64,000 bases of DNA from Hyphomicrobiales bacterium (GTDB lineage: Bacteria; Pseudomonadota; Alphaproteobacteria; Rhizobiales; Rhizobiaceae): assembly GCA_900470155.1 (NCBI GenBank), contig UBZT01000007.1:248001-312000 (forward strand). Direction: 5' to 3'. Each line of letters opens with the position of its first letter. The first letter of the stretch is position 1. The notes below the pieces were generated by a model. The model worked only from the letters and a program-made list of their open reading frames with translations, made no database searches and was not told the DNA's origin. Position numbers and translations under genes: made by a program. Positions 29,562-39,964 of the stretch are shown piece after piece.

Positions 29562-30053
29562 ATGGCTGCTCTTTCACAGGCTATCAATGCACTTTTCCTG
29601 AAGGAATTTGTCGGGGCGTTTTTCCTCTCGATGCGTTACTTCTTCCGGCAGAAGGCGACGATTAACTACCCCTTCGAAAAGGGGCCGATCTCCCCGCGCT
29701 TCCGTGGTGAGCATGCGCTGCGCCGTTATCCGAACGGCGAAGAACGCTGCATCGCCTGCAAGCTGTGCGAGGCGATCTGTCCTGCCCAGGCTATCACCAT
29801 CGAGGCTGGCCCGCGCCGCAACGACGGCACCCGCCGCACGGTGCGTTACGATATCGACATGGTGAAGTGCATCTATTGTGGTTTCTGCCAGGAAGCCTGC
29901 CCGGTCGACGCGATCGTCGAAGGTCCGAACTTCGAGTTCGCCACCGAGACCCGCGAGGAACTCTATTTCGACAAGGCACGGCTTCTGGACAACGGCGACC
30001 GCTGGGAACGCGAAATCGCGCGCAACCTGGCGCTCGACGCTCCGTATCGCTGA
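29562..30053 (+). CDS. nuoI: NADH-quinone oxidoreductase subunit I
   Basis: 163-aa ferredoxin-type subunit (TYKY homologue). It holds clusters N6a and N6b in two four-Cys motifs, [12 protein letters not shown] and [12 protein letters not shown]. It passes electrons from NuoG to NuoB. A strong ribosome-binding site (TTAGGAGATTAGG) precedes ATG 29562. A 147-bp gap follows before nuoJ, in which no gene is evident. Confidence 0.97.
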   Translation: MAALSQAINALFLKEFVGAFFLSMRYFFRQKATINYPFEKGPISPRFRGEHALRRYPNGEERCIACKLCEAICPAQAITIEAGPRRNDGTRRTVRYDIDMVKCIYCGFCQEACPVDAIVEGPNFEFATETREELYFDKARLLDNGDRWEREIARNLALDAPYR

Positions 30054-30200
30054 TCCTTTTGGATCAAGTCGCTCGGGCGAGGCATTAGTCCCCGCCAGAG
30101 CATTGATGTTTGTAACGGGCATGCCGGTGGGGATATCGGTCATGTCTTATCGGGCGACGGGGCAGGGCCCTCGTCCGGGGGAAGATGAAAAGGCACCAAC

Positions 30201-30815
30201 ATGGGTCTTCAGGCTCTCTTTTTCTATATCTTCGCCATTGTCGCCGTGGGTTCGGCCTTCATGGTGATATCGGCTCGGAATCCGGTCCATTCGGTCCTGT
30301 TCCTCATTCTCACCTTCGTCAACGCGGCGGGTCTTTTCCTGCTGACCGGCGCTGAATTCCTGGCGATGATCCTCCTTGTCGTTTATGTCGGCGCCGTGGC
30401 GGTTCTCTTCCTGTTTGTCGTCATGATGCTCGATATCGATTTCACTGAGCTGCGCGCAGGTGCCGCAAAATACGCGCCGATGGCGTCGCTGATCGGCCTG
30501 ATCGTCGCAGCCCAGCTGGTCTTCGTGATCGGCGGCAGCGTCATCAGCCCGGCGGCCAAGGATGCAATTACATTGCCGATCCCGGCTCTGTCGGAACGGC
30601 AGAACACCCAGGCGCTCGGTGACGTGCTCTACACAAATTACATCTTCTATTTCCAGATCGCCGGCCTGGTGCTGCTGGTGGCGATGATCGGGGCGATCGT
30701 CCTGACCCTGCGTCACCGCGAAAACATCAAGCGGCAGGATATTTCCCGCCAGGTTGCCCGCTCGCCCGAGACCGCCGTCAAGGTGGTCAAGGTCAAGCCG
30801 GGCCAGGGCGTCTGA
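30201..30815 (+). CDS. nuoJ: NADH-quinone oxidoreductase subunit J
   Basis: 204-aa membrane subunit (ND6 homologue) with about five helices. The conserved segment LLVVYVGAVAVLFLFVVMML, in helix 3, carries the pi-bulge region. A hydrophilic Lys/Arg/Val-rich C-terminal tail of about 35 residues follows the last helix. It begins 147 nt after nuoI with AAAAGG upstream, and is 29 nt before nuoK. Confidence 0.96.
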   Translation: MGLQALFFYIFAIVAVGSAFMVISARNPVHSVLFLILTFVNAAGLFLLTGAEFLAMILLVVYVGAVAVLFLFVVMMLDIDFTELRAGAAKYAPMASLIGLIVAAQLVFVIGGSVISPAAKDAITLPIPALSERQNTQALGDVLYTNYIFYFQIAGLVLLVAMIGAIVLTLRHRENIKRQDISRQVARSPETAVKVVKVKPGQGV

Positions 30816-30844
30816 GCCGAGCACGAGGTCAAGGAACGTAAATC

Positions 30845-31153
30845 ATGGAAATCGGTCTTTCCCACTACCTGACGGTCAGTGCCATTCTCTTTACCCTCGG
30901 GGTCTTCGGCATCTTCCTGAACCGCAAGAACGTCATCATCATCCTGATGTCGGTCGAACTCATCCTTCTGGCCGTCAACCTCAACATGGTGGCCTTCTCT
31001 GCCTTCCTCGGCGACATCGTCGGCCAGGTCTTCGCGCTGTTCATCCTGACGGTGGCAGCGGCGGAGGCTGCGATCGGCCTTGCGATCCTGGTGGTCTTCT
31101 ATCGTAATCGCGGCTCGATCGCCGTCGAAGACGTCAACGTGATGAAGGGCTGA
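30845..31153 (+). CDS. nuoK: NADH-quinone oxidoreductase subunit K
   Basis: 102-aa subunit (ND4L homologue) with three helices. The two membrane-embedded Glu residues of the proton path are visible in [13 protein letters not shown] and [13 protein letters not shown]. The length is standard. Seven nucleotides separate it from nuoL. Confidence 0.97.
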   Translation: MEIGLSHYLTVSAILFTLGVFGIFLNRKNVIIILMSVELILLAVNLNMVAFSAFLGDIVGQVFALFILTVAAAEAAIGLAILVVFYRNRGSIAVEDVNVMKG

Positions 31154-31160
31154 TACGGCT

Positions 31161-33158
31161 ATGCTGATCTACAAGGCTATCGTCTTTCTCCCCCTTATCG
31201 GTGCGCTCATCGCCGGCCTGTTCGGTCGCCAGATCGGCGCCAAGGCTTCGGAATACGTCACCACAGGATTGATGATCATTGTCGCGCTCCTGTCCTGGAT
31301 CGTCTTCTTCAACGTGGCGATGAGCCACGAAGCACATGAAGTCATCAAGGTACCGGTCCTGCGCTGGATCCAGTCCGGCGGCATCGATGTCGAATGGGCG
31401 CTGCGCGTCGACACGCTGACGGCAGTCATGCTGATCGTGGTGAACTCGGTCTCGACCCTGGTTCACGTCTATTCGATCGGCTACATGCATCACGATCCGC
31501 ATCGTCCGCGTTTCTTTGCCTATCTGTCGCTGTTCACCTTCGCGATGCTGATGCTGGTCACCTCCGACAACCTGCTGCAGATGTTCTTCGGCTGGGAAGG
31601 CGTGGGTCTGGCCTCCTATCTGCTGATCGGCTTCTGGTTCAAGAAGCCGTCTGCATCGGCTGCCGCGATGAAAGCCTTCATCGTCAACCGCGTCGGAGAC
31701 TTTGGCTTCATCCTCGGCATCGGCTGCGTCTTCGTCATGTTCGGTTCGATCAATTTCGAAACGATCTTTGCCGCTGCCCAGACCTATCTGCCGCCCGAAG
31801 GTGCAGGCTCGCCGGAAGTGGTTATGAACCTCTTCGGCATGCAGCTTGACCGCAGTCACGCCCTGACCGGCGCCTGCCTGCTGCTGTTCATGGGCGCTAT
31901 GGGCAAGTCGGCCCAGTTCCTTCTCCACACTTGGCTGCCGGACGCCATGGAAGGCCCGACCCCGGTTTCGGCGCTGATCCATGCCGCGACCATGGTCACC
32001 GCCGGCGTCTTCCTCGTCGCCCGCATGTCGCCGCTGTTCGAACTGTCGCCGGATGCGCTGACCGTTGTCACGCTGGTCGGTGCGATCACCGCCTTCTTCG
32101 CCGCGACGGTCGGTCTGGTGCAGAACGACATCAAGCGCGTCATCGCCTATTCGACCTGCTCGCAGCTCGGCTACATGTTCGTCGCGCTCGGCGTCGGTGC
32201 CTATGGCGCCGCCATCTTCCACCTCTTCACCCATGCCTTCTTCAAGGCGCTCCTGTTCCTATGCGCCGGCTCGGTCATTCATGCCGTCGATGGTGAGCAG
32301 GACATGCGCTACATGGGTGGCCTGCGTCCGCATATCAAAGTCACCTTTGCCATGATGCTGCTGGGCACGCTCGCCATTACCGGCGTCGGCATTCCCTTCA
32401 CGCCGATCGGTTTTGCCGGCTTCTTCTCCAAGGACGTGATCATCGAAGCGACCTATGCATCGCATTCGCCGATCGCGGGCTTTGCCTTCGCCATGCTGGT
32501 CATCGCCGCTCTGTTCACCAGCTTCTACTCGTGGCGCCTGATGTTCATGACCTTCTTCGGCAAACCGCGCGCATCGGCCGACGTCATGCATCACGTGCAT
32601 GAATCGCCGACGGTAATGCTTTTGCCGCTGGTCCTGCTCGCCATTGGTGCGATCTTTGCCGGCGTCGTGTTCGAAGGCTATTTCTTCGGCCATCACTATG
32701 CCGACTTCTGGAAGGGTGCGCTGTTCACCCTGCCGGAAAACGAGCTGGTGGACGAGTTCCATCACGTCCCGGCCTGGGTTGCCCTCAGCCCGTTCGTCGC
32801 GATGCTCATCGGCTTCGTCACGGCCTGGTACATGTATATCAAGAACCCGTCGGCACCGAAGAAGCTCGCCGAGCAGCAGTGGATGCTCTACCAGTTCCTG
32901 CTCAACAAGTGGTATTTCGACGAGCTTTACGACTTCCTCTTCGTTCGCTCGTCCAAGGCGCTCGGCCGCTTCCTGTGGAAGAAGGGTGACGTTGCCACCA
33001 TCGACGCTTACGGCCCGAACGGCGTTGCTGCCTCTGTTGCCGGCCTGACCCAGAGGGTTGTCCGCCTGCAGTCCGGCTACCTCTATCATTATGCCTTCGC
33101 GATGCTGATCGGTGTCGCCGCCCTTATTACCTGGATGATGCTCGGGAGTTCCTTCTGA
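31161..33158 (+). CDS. nuoL: NADH-quinone oxidoreductase subunit L
   Basis: 665-aa antiporter-like subunit (ND5 homologue), the most distal pump module. It has about 16 helices, including the C-terminal lateral helix and anchor. Core motifs are [19 protein letters not shown] with the key Glu and [20 protein letters not shown] with the Lys/His/Pro switch of the discontinuous helix. Its stop codon overlaps the ATG of nuoM by one nucleotide. Confidence 0.97.
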   Translation: MLIYKAIVFLPLIGALIAGLFGRQIGAKASEYVTTGLMIIVALLSWIVFFNVAMSHEAHEVIKVPVLRWIQSGGIDVEWALRVDTLTAVMLIVVNSVSTLVHVYSIGYMHHDPHRPRFFAYLSLFTFAMLMLVTSDNLLQMFFGWEGVGLASYLLIGFWFKKPSASAAAMKAFIVNRVGDFGFILGIGCVFVMFGSINFETIFAAAQTYLPPEGAGSPEVVMNLFGMQLDRSHALTGACLLLFMGAMGKSAQFLLHTWLPDAMEGPTPVSALIHAATMVTAGVFLVARMSPLFELSPDALTVVTLVGAITAFFAATVGLVQNDIKRVIAYSTCSQLGYMFVALGVGAYGAAIFHLFTHAFFKALLFLCAGSVIHAVDGEQDMRYMGGLRPHIKVTFAMMLLGTLAITGVGIPFTPIGFAGFFSKDVIIEATYASHSPIAGFAFAMLVIAALFTSFYSWRLMFMTFFGKPRASADVMHHVHESPTVMLLPLVLLAIGAIFAGVVFEGYFFGHHYADFWKGALFTLPENELVDEFHHVPAWVALSPFVAMLIGFVTAWYMYIKNPSAPKKLAEQQWMLYQFLLNKWYFDELYDFLFVRSSKALGRFLWKKGDVATIDAYGPNGVAASVAGLTQRVVRLQSGYLYHYAFAMLIGVAALITWMMLGSSF

Positions 33159-34669
33159 TGACCGACTGGCCAATTCTCTCGACGGTCACCTTTCTGCCGC
33201 TGGTTGGCGTCGCGCTGCTGCTGCTCACCCGCGGTGACACTTCCCTTGGTCGGCGCAACATTCTCAATGTCTCGCTGCTGACCACGGTCTTCACCTTTGT
33301 CGTCTCGCTGTTCATCTGGATCGGCTTCGACAACGCGAATACCGGCTTCCAGATGGTCGAAAAGCATGACTGGCTCGGCACCGGCATCGCCTACCATGTC
33401 GGCGTCGACGGCATCTCCATGCTCTTCGTCGTGCTGACGACGCTGTTGATGCCGTTCTGCATCCTGGCGAGCTGGAATTCGGTCCAGAAGCGCCTCAAGG
33501 AATACATGATCGCCTTCCTGCTGCTGGAAACGCTGATGATCGGCGTCTTCGTGTCGCTGGATATCGTGCTGTTCTACGTCTTCTTCGAAGCAGGCCTGAT
33601 CCCGATGTTCATCATCATCGGTGTCTGGGGCGGCAAGGACCGCGTCTACGCGTCCTACAAGTTCTTCCTCTACACGCTGCTCGGCTCGGTGCTGATGCTG
33701 CTCGCGATCATGGCGATGTACTGGGATGCCGGCACGACCGACATTTCTCAGCTGCTTGCCCATGACTTCCCGCCGCAGATGCAAACGTGGCTATGGCTGG
33801 CCTTCTTCGCCTCGTTCGCGGTGAAGATGCCGATGTGGCCGGTGCATACCTGGCTTCCCGATGCCCACGTTCAGGCCCCGACCGCCGGCTCGATGATCCT
33901 GGCTGGCATCCTGCTGAAGCTTGGTGGCTACGGCCTGCTGCGCTTCTCGGTGCCGATGTTCCCGCTGGCCTCCGACTATTTCGCGCCGCTCGTCTTCACG
34001 CTGTCGGTCATCGCCATCATCTACACCTCGCTGGTGGCGATGATGCAGGACGACATGAAGAAGGTCATCGCCTATTCGTCCGTCGCCCACATGGGCTACG
34101 TCACCATGGGTACGTTTGCCGCCAATGCGCAGGGCATCCAGGGTGCGATCTTCCAGATGATCAGCCACGGCTTCGTCTCGGCCGCACTCTTCTTCTGCGT
34201 CGGCGTCATCTATGACCGCCTGCACACCCGCGAGATCACCGCCTATGGTGGCCTCGCCACCAACATGCCGAAATACGCGGTAGCCTTCATGGTCTTCACC
34301 ATGGCCAATGTCGGCCTTCCGGGCACGTCCGGCTTTGTCGGTGAATTCCTCACCCTGATCGGCGTCTTCCGCGCCAATACCTGGGTCGCGCTGTTTGCCG
34401 CCACCGGTGTTATTCTCTCGGCTGGCTATTCGCTCTGGCTTTATCGCCGGGTCGTCTTCGGTGCGCTGGAGAAGGAAAGCGTCAAGGCCATGCTCGATCT
34501 GTCTGGTCGTGAGAAGCTCATTCTCTACCCGCTGATCGTGCTGACCATCTTCTTCGGTGTCTATCCGGCCCCGATCATGGATGTGACGCGCGCTTCGGTC
34601 GACAACTTGGTGAACAATTATTCCGCAGCCTTGCAAGCAGCCCAGTCCCTGGCGCTGACTGCGAACTGA
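33158..34669 (+). CDS. nuoM: NADH-quinone oxidoreductase subunit M
   Basis: 503-aa antiporter-like subunit (ND4 homologue) with about 14 helices. The pump signature [20 protein letters not shown] and the Glu helix [20 protein letters not shown] are present. It is translationally coupled to nuoL (TGATG). Twelve to eighteen nucleotides separate it from nuoN. Confidence 0.97.
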   Translation: MTDWPILSTVTFLPLVGVALLLLTRGDTSLGRRNILNVSLLTTVFTFVVSLFIWIGFDNANTGFQMVEKHDWLGTGIAYHVGVDGISMLFVVLTTLLMPFCILASWNSVQKRLKEYMIAFLLLETLMIGVFVSLDIVLFYVFFEAGLIPMFIIIGVWGGKDRVYASYKFFLYTLLGSVLMLLAIMAMYWDAGTTDISQLLAHDFPPQMQTWLWLAFFASFAVKMPMWPVHTWLPDAHVQAPTAGSMILAGILLKLGGYGLLRFSVPMFPLASDYFAPLVFTLSVIAIIYTSLVAMMQDDMKKVIAYSSVAHMGYVTMGTFAANAQGIQGAIFQMISHGFVSAALFFCVGVIYDRLHTREITAYGGLATNMPKYAVAFMVFTMANVGLPGTSGFVGEFLTLIGVFRANTWVALFAATGVILSAGYSLWLYRRVVFGALEKESVKAMLDLSGREKLILYPLIVLTIFFGVYPAPIMDVTRASVDNLVNNYSAALQAAQSLALTAN

Positions 34670-34687
34670 CGACAGGATCCTTTGGAT

Positions 34688-36133
34688 ATGACCGTTGAAA
34701 CTCTCATCGCAAGCCTGCATCTGGTCACGCCGGAACTGATCCTCGCCCTCGGCGCGCTTGCGTTGCTCATGATAGGTGTGTTTTCGGGCGATCGGGCGAC
34801 CGGTACCGTCACGGGCCTCGCCGTCGCGCTGCTGCTCGCGGCCGGCGTCTGCGTTATCTGGTTCTCGGGCGAAGGCGAAGCCTTCAACGGGGCCTATATC
34901 GCCGATGGCTTTGCGCGCTTCATGAAGATCCTGGCCCTGATCGGTTCGATCACCGCCATGATCATGGCTGTCGGCCATGCCAAGAACGATCATCTCGACA
35001 AGTTCGAATTCCCGGTCCTGCTGGTTCTGGCGACGCTTGGCATCATGCTGATGATCTCGGCCAATGACCTGATCTCGGTCTATCTGGCACTCGAACTTCA
35101 GTCGCTTGCACTTTATGTCGTGGCCGCCATCAATCGCGATAGCCTGCGCTCCACCGAAGCCGGCCTCAAGTATTTCGTTCTCGGTGCACTGTCGTCGGGC
35201 ATGCTGCTCTATGGCATGTCGCTGGTCTACGGTTTCACCGGCAATACCGGCTTCGACGAAATCGCGGCTGTCCTGTCGGCAGGCGAACCGCAGCTCGGCC
35301 TGATCTTCGGTCTGGTCTTCATCATGGCAGGCCTTGCCTTCAAGATCTCCGCCGTTCCGTTCCATATGTGGACGCCGGACGTCTATGAAGGCGCACCGAC
35401 CCCGGTCACCGCTTTTCTGGCAGCCGCACCGAAGATCGGTGCCATGGCGATCTTCGTCCGTATCGTCATCGACGCCTTCCTGCCGATCTTCGCAGAATGG
35501 CAGCAGATCGTCGTGTTCATCTCGATCGCTTCGATGGTTCTGGGTTCGGTCGCGGCCATCGGCCAGCGCAACATCAAGCGCCTGATGGCCTATTCCTCGA
35601 TCGGCCACATGGGCTATGCGCTTGTTGGCCTGGCAGCCGGCACCGCCGGCGGTGTGTCCGGCGTGCTGCTCTACATGGCGATCTATCTCGTCATGACGCT
35701 CGGTACCTTCGCCTGCATCATGGCGATGCGCCAGAAGGAAGGCGGCAATGTCGAGAACATCGACGATCTCGCCGGCCTATCGACCACACGTCCGTTCATG
35801 GCCTTCGTTCTGACGGCGCTGATGTTCTCGCTCGCCGGCATTCCGCCGCTGGCAGGCTTCTTCGCCAAGTATTTCGTCTTCGTCGCGGCGATCGAAGCCA
35901 AGCTTTATGCGCTGGCGATCATCGGTGTGCTGGCTTCGGTCATCGGTGCCTTCTACTACCTGCGTATCGTCAAGGTCATGTGGTTCGATGAAGCCAAGGG
36001 TGAGTTCGCCCGCACGGCTGGTGAACTTCGTCTGGTCTTCGGTCTCTCCGGTCTGTTTGTCGTCGGTTATGTCGTTTTCGGCGGACCGCTAGGCACGGCG
36101 GCTGAAGCGGCTGCAAAGACGCTGTTTAATTGA
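34688..36133 (+). CDS. nuoN: NADH-quinone oxidoreductase subunit N
   Basis: 481-aa antiporter-like subunit (ND2 homologue) with about 14 helices. The pump motif [20 protein letters not shown] and the helix [20 protein letters not shown] with the essential Glu are clear. ATG 34688 is chosen over an in-frame TTG at 34682, with AGGATCC upstream. It is the last complex I gene, and its stop codon overlaps the start of birA. Confidence 0.96.
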   Translation: MTVETLIASLHLVTPELILALGALALLMIGVFSGDRATGTVTGLAVALLLAAGVCVIWFSGEGEAFNGAYIADGFARFMKILALIGSITAMIMAVGHAKNDHLDKFEFPVLLVLATLGIMLMISANDLISVYLALELQSLALYVVAAINRDSLRSTEAGLKYFVLGALSSGMLLYGMSLVYGFTGNTGFDEIAAVLSAGEPQLGLIFGLVFIMAGLAFKISAVPFHMWTPDVYEGAPTPVTAFLAAAPKIGAMAIFVRIVIDAFLPIFAEWQQIVVFISIASMVLGSVAAIGQRNIKRLMAYSSIGHMGYALVGLAAGTAGGVSGVLLYMAIYLVMTLGTFACIMAMRQKEGGNVENIDDLAGLSTTRPFMAFVLTALMFSLAGIPPLAGFFAKYFVFVAAIEAKLYALAIIGVLASVIGAFYYLRIVKVMWFDEAKGEFARTAGELRLVFGLSGLFVVGYVVFGGPLGTAAEAAAKTLFN

Positions 36134-36897
36134 CAGGCGTCAGCAGAGCCCGCCGGTTATCGATCGACGACTTCCGGCACGAGCAGTTGGACGAAGTCTC
36201 GTCCACCAATGTTGAATGTCTCGCCCGCGCTCGCGCGGGCGATTCTGGTTTGCTCTGGGTGACGGCGAAATGCCAGACCGGGGGCCGGGGCCGCCGCGGA
36301 CGGGCCTGGGTTTCCGAGCGTGGCAATCTCTATGCATCGCTGCTGCTGATCGATCCGGCGCCGATGGAGGATCTCGCATCCCTACCGCTTGCTGTGGCCA
36401 CAGCCGTTCATGCATCCATTCGCGCCGTCATGCCGTTTGGCTCGGCTCCGGTCGAAATCAAATGGCCGAACGATGTGCTGATCGGTCGGCGCAAGACGTC
36501 CGGCATCCTGATGGAAGCGGAAAAGCTTGCCGATGGACGCACCGCATTGGTGATCGGCATCGGTATCAACATCGTCGCCCGTCCCGACCATACACTTTAT
36601 CCGGTCACGTCGCTTGCGGACGAAGGGGTCTCGATTTCACCGGAGGAAGTCTTTGCCCACTTGTTTGCCGAGATGACGGACGCCATCTCCATCTGGGATC
36701 AGGGCAGGGGCATTGCCGCGATCGTCAAACGTTGGCGCGCTGTCGCATGCGGCCTTGGCGAGAAAATAACTGTCAATCTGCCGGATCGCTCGATTCCCGG
36801 GACCTTTGCCGGAATCGATGATAAGGGAGTTCTATTGCTCGACCGCGGTGCTGATGGAACCATGTCCATCGCCGCAGGTGATGTGTTTTTCGGGTAA
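36130..36897 (+). CDS. birA: Biotin--[acetyl-CoA-carboxylase] ligase, catalytic type
   Basis: 255-aa cytoplasmic enzyme that activates biotin to biotinyl-AMP and attaches it to carboxylase carrier domains. The biotin-binding loop GRGRRGRAW follows QTGG, and the [20 protein letters not shown] segment holds the catalytic Lys. The N-terminal winged helix of the E. coli BirA repressor is missing, so it cannot act as the bio operon repressor. The start is TTG 36130, overlapping the nuoN stop (TTGA); no ATG or GTG lies before the conserved DEVSSTN. It continues the nuo transcript, as in other rhizobia. Confidence 0.92.
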   Translation: MTGVSRARRLSIDDFRHEQLDEVSSTNVECLARARAGDSGLLWVTAKCQTGGRGRRGRAWVSERGNLYASLLLIDPAPMEDLASLPLAVATAVHASIRAVMPFGSAPVEIKWPNDVLIGRRKTSGILMEAEKLADGRTALVIGIGINIVARPDHTLYPVTSLADEGVSISPEEVFAHLFAEMTDAISIWDQGRGIAAIVKRWRAVACGLGEKITVNLPDRSIPGTFAGIDDKGVLLLDRGADGTMSIAAGDVFFG

Positions 36898-36915
36898 ACT
36901 GGATCAGGAAAAAGA

Positions 36916-38583
36916 ATGGCTAACAACGACGAACTGGTTTTCCTGCCGCTTGGCGGCGTGGGTGAAATCGGCATGAACCTCGCGCTTTACGGCTACGGCC
37001 CGGCCGCAAACCGTCAATGGATCATGGTCGATTGCGGCGTGACCTTTGCCGGTCCCGAACTGCCCGGTGTCGATCTGGTCTTCCCCGATATCAGCTTCAT
37101 CAAGAAGCAGAAGAAGAACCTCAAGGCCATCATCATCACCCATGCGCACGAGGACCACTACGGCGCCTTGAACGATTTGTGGCCTGGCCTGAATGTCCCG
37201 GTCTATGCTTCGGGCTTCACCGCCGGCATGCTCGAAGCCAAGCGCGCCTACGAGGGCAGCCGTTCCGAAATTCCGATCACGCCGTTCAAGGCCGGCGACA
37301 CGATCAATGTTGGTCCTTTCTCGATCGAGGCGATCGGCGTCAATCATTCGATCCCCGAGCCGATGTCGCTGATCATCCGCACGCCGCTTGGCAATCTGGT
37401 CCATACCGGCGACTGGAAGATCGACCACAATCCGTCGCTCGGCCCGATCACCGATGAGCAGCGCTTCCGCGCCGTCGGCGATGAAGGTGTGCTTGCCGTC
37501 ATGTGCGATTCGACCAACGCGTTGCGCGATGGCGTTTCGCCCTCGGAAGAGGAAGTGTCGGAGGGCCTGCGCAAGATTATCGAGGCTGCCGAAGGCCGCG
37601 TCGCGATCACCACCTTCTCGTCGAATGTCGGGCGTATCCGCTCGATCGCCCTGGCGGCAGAAGCCGCGGGTCGCGAAGTGCTGCTGCTCGGCAGTTCGCT
37701 GAAGCGCGTCACGGCCGTCGCCCAGGATATCGGCATCATGGAAGGACTGCGTCCATTCATCGCCGAGGATGAATTCGGCTTTATTCCGCGCGACAAGGTC
37801 GTCGTCATCCTGACCGGTAGCCAGGGTGAATCGCGCGCAGCGCTGGCAAAGCTGTCGCGTGATGAGATGCGCAATGTCGCTCTTGCATCAGGCGATACGG
37901 TCGTCTTCTCTTCCCGCGCCATCCCGGGCAACGAAAAGGCCATTCAGGACATCAAGAATGGTCTGGTCGAGCAGGGCGTGCATATCGTCACCGATAGCGA
38001 GGCGCTGGTGCATGTGTCGGGCCATCCCCGCCGCAATGAGTTGCTGAAGATGTATGAGTGGACCAGGCCGAAGATCCTCGTGCCGGTTCATGGCGAGGCG
38101 GCGCATCTGGTTGCCCAGGGCGAACTTGCCCGTCAGGCCGGTATCGAGACGGTGCCGAAAGTGCGCAACGGCGACATCCTGCGTCTTGCGCCAGGTGATG
38201 TCGAAGTGATCGGAAAAGCACCGTTCGGTCGCGTCTACAAGGACGGGAGACTGGTTGGCGACCTGGAAGAAATGGGCATTGCGGATCGCAAGCGTCTTTC
38301 CTTTGCCGGTCATGTGGCAATCAATGTTCTTCTCGATAGCCGGTACGACTTTGTCGGTGACCCTGATGTCGTGGCGTTCGGTCTTCCCGAACTCGACCAT
38401 GAGGGCGAAGATATGGAGGATACGCTGTATGACGCTGTCCTTGGCGCCGTTGAGAGCATTCCGCGCACCCGCCGCAAGGAACTGGAAATGGTGCGCGAGG
38501 CGGTACGTCGCGCCGTGCGCTCTGCTGCCAACGAGGCTTGGGGCAAGAAGCCGATCGTCACCGTATTCCTGACCAAAGTCTGA
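36916..38583 (+). CDS. rnj: Ribonuclease J
   Basis: 555-aa metallo-beta-lactamase/beta-CASP RNase with 5'-exonuclease and endonuclease activity in rRNA maturation and mRNA decay. The zinc motif THAHEDHYGAL places HxHxDH at residues 76-81, and TGDWKID supplies a further ligand. The beta-CASP motifs follow, including VHVSGHPRRNELL and VPVHGEAAHL. Rhizobia use RNase J together with RNase E. It lies 18 nt after birA and 59 nt before mce. Confidence 0.96.
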   Translation: MANNDELVFLPLGGVGEIGMNLALYGYGPAANRQWIMVDCGVTFAGPELPGVDLVFPDISFIKKQKKNLKAIIITHAHEDHYGALNDLWPGLNVPVYASGFTAGMLEAKRAYEGSRSEIPITPFKAGDTINVGPFSIEAIGVNHSIPEPMSLIIRTPLGNLVHTGDWKIDHNPSLGPITDEQRFRAVGDEGVLAVMCDSTNALRDGVSPSEEEVSEGLRKIIEAAEGRVAITTFSSNVGRIRSIALAAEAAGREVLLLGSSLKRVTAVAQDIGIMEGLRPFIAEDEFGFIPRDKVVVILTGSQGESRAALAKLSRDEMRNVALASGDTVVFSSRAIPGNEKAIQDIKNGLVEQGVHIVTDSEALVHVSGHPRRNELLKMYEWTRPKILVPVHGEAAHLVAQGELARQAGIETVPKVRNGDILRLAPGDVEVIGKAPFGRVYKDGRLVGDLEEMGIADRKRLSFAGHVAINVLLDSRYDFVGDPDVVAFGLPELDHEGEDMEDTLYDAVLGAVESIPRTRRKELEMVREAVRRAVRSAANEAWGKKPIVTVFLTKV

Positions 38584-38642
38584 GGGACGGCGCGGGGGCA
38601 ACCACTTTAGTGTCCCCGCATCGTTTTTCGAGGAGAAGCAGT

Positions 38643-39047
38643 ATGCTCGGTCGGGTCAATCACATCGCCATTGCCGTTCCCGATCTCGCGCGCGCCACCG
38701 CAAGCTATCGGGATACGCTGGGGGCGAAGGTCTCACAGGCGCAGGCTTTGCCGGAGCACGGGGTGACTGTGGTTTTTGTCGAGTTGCCAAACACCAAAGT
38801 GGAACTGCTCGAGCCATTGGGCGCAGGCTCGCCGATAGCGGCCTTCCTCGCCAGAAATCCCGATGGCGGCATGCATCATATCTGCTATGAGGTCGATGAC
38901 ATTCTGGTCGCGCGCGATCAACTGATCGAAGCCGGCGCAAGGGTCCTCGGATCCGGCGATCCGAAGGTGGGCGCCCATGGCAAGCCGGTTCTTTTCCTTC
39001 ACCCGAAGGATTTCCACGGTACCTTGATCGAGCTCGAACAGGTCTGA
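38643..39047 (+). CDS. mce: Methylmalonyl-CoA epimerase
   Basis: 134-aa vicinal-oxygen-chelate protein that interconverts (R)- and (S)-methylmalonyl-CoA in the propionyl-CoA to succinyl-CoA route. It shows two betaalphabeta repeats with metal ligands in GRVNHIAIAVPDL (His), HHICYEVDDI (His) and GTLIELEQ (Glu). ATG 38643 follows GAGGAGAAG; the longer frame back to 38538 overlaps rnj and is rejected. Neighbours rnj and DUF1467 are the usual ones. Confidence 0.95.
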   Translation: MLGRVNHIAIAVPDLARATASYRDTLGAKVSQAQALPEHGVTVVFVELPNTKVELLEPLGAGSPIAAFLARNPDGGMHHICYEVDDILVARDQLIEAGARVLGSGDPKVGAHGKPVLFLHPKDFHGTLIELEQV

Positions 39048-39172
39048 TGCGTCGCTTTGTCCTTTGTGCCGCGGGCGCCAAGGCATTATAGCAACCGGTG
39101 TGTCCGGTATCGGGCTTATACGGGGCCCAAGTGCAAGATGGGCCGCACGCGCGGCTAGCGGAGAACAGGCAT

Positions 39173-39445
39173 ATGGCGATCATTTCAGCGCTGGCGGTCT
39201 ATTTCGTCATTTGGTGGCTAACGCTGTTTGTCGTCCTGCCGATCGGCCTTCGCACGCAAGCGGAAGATGGGGATGTGGTTCCGGGCACCGTCGCCAGCGC
39301 ACCGACCCGCTTTCGCGGCCTTCGGGTCATGATGACGACGACGATCGTCTCGGCGCTGATCTATGGCGGCTGGTACGTGGCGAGCGCGTATTTCGGCATC
39401 AGCGTCAACGACTTGCCCAGAATTCTCCCGGAATTCGGTAAGTAA
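39173..39445 (+). CDS. DUF1467 small inner-membrane protein
   Basis: 90 aa with two transmembrane helices (about residues 5-25 and 52-74). The conserved start of the family is visible (MAIISALAVYFVIWWLTLFV) along with LPIGLRTQ and the loop reading PTRFRG. The function is unknown. The family is typical of alphaproteobacteria and is nearly always found beside mce and proS, as here. ATG 39173 is preceded by GGAGAACAGG; the longer frame from 39098 has no support. Confidence 0.9.
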   Translation: MAIISALAVYFVIWWLTLFVVLPIGLRTQAEDGDVVPGTVASAPTRFRGLRVMMTTTIVSALIYGGWYVASAYFGISVNDLPRILPEFGK

Positions 39446-39520
39446 CAGTCTGCGTTTTAGAGCGGGCCTTTTGAAGAGTGGCAGCGACGCCTGCAGCATT
39501 TCATGCTCTTTCAACAGGCC

Positions 39521-39551
39521 AAAAAAAAACAAGGTCTGTGAAGACCTTGTT
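39521..39551 (-). terminator. Orphan intrinsic terminator on the minus strand
   Basis: AACAAGGTCT (39528-39537) pairs perfectly with AGACCTTGTT (39542-39551), loop of four. On the minus strand it is followed by an unbroken T-run (nine A residues at 39521-39529 on the plus strand, two of them in the stem). On the plus strand there is no T-run. No annotated minus-strand gene lies upstream within 7 kb. Confidence 0.75.
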
Positions 39552-39665
39552 CAAATAATCGCGTGATCCTTCACCAATTAAGGGGCTGCGACAAGCGCGC
39601 CTAAGATCTGATCCTCCCAAGACTTTACCGCGACAATGGCAAGAATTTGAACTCCCTGCCTCTTT
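39521..39665 (-). ncRNA. Candidate minus-strand small RNA ending at the orphan terminator
   Basis: Inferred from the orphan terminator. A possible promoter on the minus strand is GTGACA (plus 39698-39703) with TAGTTT 17 nt downstream, giving a start near 39665 and an RNA of about 140 nt. The body has no coding potential I can support. The 5' end is a guess. Confidence 0.35.
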
Positions 39666-39964
39666 TATGGGCTGAAACTAGCCCAATCCATGGACGTTGT
39701 CACCCCTAAAATTTGCATAAATGCTACAGTCACCGAAAAAAATCGCATTGGCCTGAAATGTCGCAGAACTGCCATGAAACTCCAGCATTCGCCACTGCGC
39801 CTCTGGCTTTTTTGTGGCTCTGACGACCGCTTGTGGGTGAAAGAGCGCGATGCCGCTTGCGGGTTTTCATCGGATGCTGAAACGGCTATGAACGCATCCG
39901 GATATCCCAATTCAATCGCTGATTCCGCCATTTGGCCGGGATCTTCAACCAGCTGGAAATTGTT

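Larger units (their letters stand above)
39446..39964. other. 519-bp intergenic region before proS
   Basis: No convincing protein gene on either strand; the best ORF (39665-40033, minus) has no ribosome-binding site and a composition unlike its neighbours. It contains a minus-strand intrinsic terminator at 39521-39551, so a minus-strand transcript is likely (next entries). A small hairpin GGGCT-GAAACT-AGCCC lies at 39669-39684. The proS promoter must be in the right part but was not identified. Confidence 0.5.

Noticed and set aside
36897-36916. A separate promoter for rnj
   Set aside because: Only 18 nt separate birA and rnj; cotranscription is simpler.
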